Shown one piece after another: positions 62,389 through 64,000 of a stretch of 64,000 bases of DNA (positions within the stretch are counted from its first letter, which is position 1; every line of letters begins with the position of its first letter). Location: positions 1,240,001 through 1,304,000 of the forward strand of contig NC_013530.1 in assembly GCF_000024965.1 (NCBI RefSeq). The letters are read 5' to 3'. The notes below the pieces were generated by a model. That model had not been told where the DNA came from, made no database searches, and saw only the letters and a list, made by a program, of their open reading frames with translations. The stretch comes from Xylanimonas cellulosilytica DSM 15894 (GTDB lineage Bacteria > Actinomycetota > Actinomycetes > Actinomycetales > Cellulomonadaceae). Made by a program: the position numbers and the translations under genes.

Positions 62389-63687
62389 GTGAGCATCATC
62401 GTCGGGATCCTCGTCGTCGTCATCGGCGTCGCCGTGTCCATCGCGCTGCACGAGCTCGGGCACATGGTGCCCGCCAAGAAGTTCGGTGTGCGGGTCAGCC
62501 AGTACATGATCGGCTTCGGCCCCACGCTGTGGTCGAAGAAGAAGGGCGAGACCGAGTACGGCGTCAAGGCGTTCCCGCTGGGCGGGTTCGTGCGGATGGT
62601 CGGCATGATGCCGCCCGCCCCCGCCGGGACACGACAGGGCCGCGGGTTCTTCTCCCAGGTCATCGCCGACGCGCGCGACCAGTCGGTCGAGGAGATCCGC
62701 CCCGGCGAGGAGCACCGCGCGTTCTACCACCTGTCCACGCCCAAGAAGCTCGTGGTCATGCTCGGCGGACCGGTGATGAACCTGTTCCTCGCCGTCGTGC
62801 TCACAGCCTCCTTCTTCGCCATCGGCTTCACGCAGCAGACGACGACGGTCGCCGCCCTGAGCGAGTGCGTCCCGACGGCGACGGGCGAGGCCTGCGACCC
62901 GGCCACCGCACCCGCCCCGGCCGTGGCAGCAGGGCTGGCGCCGGGCGACCGGATCGTGTCCTACGACGGCCAGAGCACGTCCACCTGGCGCGACCTGCTC
63001 GAAGCGATCGACGGCACAGCGGGCCGCGAGGTCGCCGTCGTCGTCGAGCGCGACGGGCAGCAGGTGCCGCTGACCGTGACCCCCGTGGACGTCGAGCGTG
63101 CCGTCGTCGACGCCGACGGCGCCGTGGTGCGGGACGCCGACGGCGACGCCCAGACCGTCGCGGGAGCCTTCGTGGGGATCTCCCCGACGCTCGCCCGCCA
63201 GTCCCTGCCGCTCGGCGACGTCCCCGCCGAGGTGGGGCGCATGTTCACCGGCACCGCGGGCGCCGTCGTCACCTTCCCGGTGAAGGTCTGGCAGGCCGCC
63301 GAGCAGACCTTCACCGACACGCCCCGCACGGGCGACGGCGTCATGTCGGTGATCGGCGTGGGCCAGACCGCCGCCGACGTCGCGGGCCTGGACGCCAGCA
63401 TCCTCGACCGGGTCGCGATCATGCTCAGCCTGCTGGCCGCGCTGAACATGGCCCTGTTCGTCTTCAACCTCATCCCGTTGCTGCCGCTCGACGGCGGGCA
63501 CGCGGTCAACGCGCTCTACGAGGGCGCGAAGCGGCAGGTCGCGCGCGTGCGCGGCCTCCACCAGTTGCCGGGCCCGGCCGACGTCGCGCGCATGATGCCG
63601 GTCGCGTACGTGATGTTCGTGGTGCTGCTGGGCTCCGGTGTGCTGTTGATGGTCGCGGACGTCGTCAACCCTGTGAGGATTTTCTGA
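62389..63687 (+). CDS. rip1: Site-2 intramembrane zinc metalloprotease (RseP/Rip1)
   Basis: Cleaves anti-sigma factors or other membrane proteins inside the bilayer. The 432-residue protein has the first helix with HELGH (His21, Glu22, His25), a PDZ domain (~175-285, GLAPGDRIVSYDGQ), and the third conserved helix FNLIPLLPLDGGHAVN (zinc-binding Asp). A 20-residue Pro/Ala insert with two Cys (~160-180) precedes the PDZ. GTG 62389 is supported by the leaderless -10. Confidence 0.95.
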   Translation: MSIIVGILVVVIGVAVSIALHELGHMVPAKKFGVRVSQYMIGFGPTLWSKKKGETEYGVKAFPLGGFVRMVGMMPPAPAGTRQGRGFFSQVIADARDQSVEEIRPGEEHRAFYHLSTPKKLVVMLGGPVMNLFLAVVLTASFFAIGFTQQTTTVAALSECVPTATGEACDPATAPAPAVAAGLAPGDRIVSYDGQSTSTWRDLLEAIDGTAGREVAVVVERDGQQVPLTVTPVDVERAVVDADGAVVRDADGDAQTVAGAFVGISPTLARQSLPLGDVPAEVGRMFTGTAGAVVTFPVKVWQAAEQTFTDTPRTGDGVMSVIGVGQTAADVAGLDASILDRVAIMLSLLAALNMALFVFNLIPLLPLDGGHAVNALYEGAKRQVARVRGLHQLPGPADVARMMPVAYVMFVVLLGSGVLLMVADVVNPVRIF

Positions 63688-63737
63688 CGACGTCGTAAGC
63701 GGCCCCGGCAGGCGCGGGCGGGTGGCCGATGCCGGGG

Positions 63738-63743
63738 GATACT
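63738..63743 (+). promoter_or_regulatory. Candidate -10 of leaderless ispG promoter
   Basis: GATACT six bases before GTG 63750. Confidence 0.35.
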
Positions 63744-63749
63744 GGGCTG

Positions 63750-64000
63750 GTGAGCACTGTCAATCTGGGGATGCCGAGCGCATCCGTCCCGGGCGCCGTC
63801 CCTGTGCTGGCGCCCCGCCGCCCCACCCGCAAGATCCAGGTCGGCAAGGTGGCGATGGGCGGCGACGCCCCCATCAGCGTCCAGTCCATGACGACGACGC
63901 CGACCACGGACATCAACGCGACCCTCCAGCAGATCGCCGAGCTGACGGCGTCGGGCTGCGACATCGTGCGCGTCGCCGTACCCACGGCCGACGACGCCGC
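63750..64000 (+). CDS. ispG: 4-hydroxy-3-methylbut-2-en-1-yl diphosphate synthase, N-terminal part (runs off window)
   Basis: The first 83 residues are visible from GTG 63750, with no stop before the window end. They contain the IspG N-terminal barrel start: [47 protein letters not shown]. IspG is an iron-sulfur enzyme of the MEP pathway; its cluster-binding Cys residues lie beyond the window. Follows dxr and the site-2 protease gene as in other actinobacteria. Confidence 0.93.
   Translation, partial: MSTVNLGMPSASVPGAVPVLAPRRPTRKIQVGKVAMGGDAPISVQSMTTTPTTDINATLQQIAELTASGCDIVRVAVPTADDA

Overview
The window is very GC-rich, uses many GTG starts and 1-4 nt gene overlaps, and its core gene order (smc-ftsY-amtB-glnK-glnD-ffh; rpsP-khpA-rimM-trmD-rplS-lepB-rnhB; comM-dprA-xerC; rpsB-tsf-pyrH-frr-cdsA-rlmN; dxr-rip1-ispG) is that of an actinobacterium. 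The secreted GH6 and GH48 cellulases with FN3 and CBM2 modules, the DUF222-HNH protein and the dispersed repeat GGTGGTTGAGCC...GAAACCACC point to Cellulomonas or a close relative in Micrococcales. No tRNA, rRNA, prophage, IS element or CRISPR array was seen.

Layout. 1-352: end of folC. 353-12014: a cellulose island, with cel6 (-), a LacI regulator (-), an HTH-less LacI-like sensor fused to PAS and a degenerate GGDEF domain (+), cel48 (+) and dhaKLM (+); it separates folC from DUF4233-ndk, which are normally adjacent to it. 12015-12964: DUF4233 gene and ndk. 13130-41330: a long housekeeping block covering chromosome segregation (smc, xerC), SRP targeting (ftsY, ffh), ammonium sensing (amtB, glnK, glnD), ribosome and tRNA modification genes, signal peptidase, DNA processing (comM, dprA), ribosomal protein S2 and EF-Ts, UMP kinase, ribosome recycling, CDP-DAG synthase and RlmN. 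41347-56786: a carbohydrate locus with a YesL-like protein, a CUT1 ABC importer without its ATPase, a LacI regulator and four cytoplasmic glycosidases (GH95, GH42, GH31, GH3). 56911-60774: small accessory genes (an HTH-like small protein, a methyltransferase, a secreted SH3-like protein, and a DUF222-HNH protein behind a LexA-like box). 61108-64000: dxr, the site-2 protease gene and the start of ispG.

How it works together. Secreted Cel6 and Cel48 would attack crystalline cellulose from opposite chain ends, each anchored by a CBM2; the two CBM2 coding segments are almost identical and inverted, which implies recent gene conversion. The second carbohydrate locus reads as a complete intracellular disassembly line for fucosylated xyloglucan oligosaccharides: fucose (GH95), galactose (GH42), xylose (GH31, YicI type) and backbone glucose (GH3). 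Matching palindromes centred on CGAAGCGCTTCG in front of both the transporter operon and the GH42-GH31-GH3 operon are the likely operators of the embedded LacI repressor. The dispersed repeat is also noteworthy, because copies lie in frame inside smc (hinge region) and ftsY, and one supplies the stop codon of ffh.
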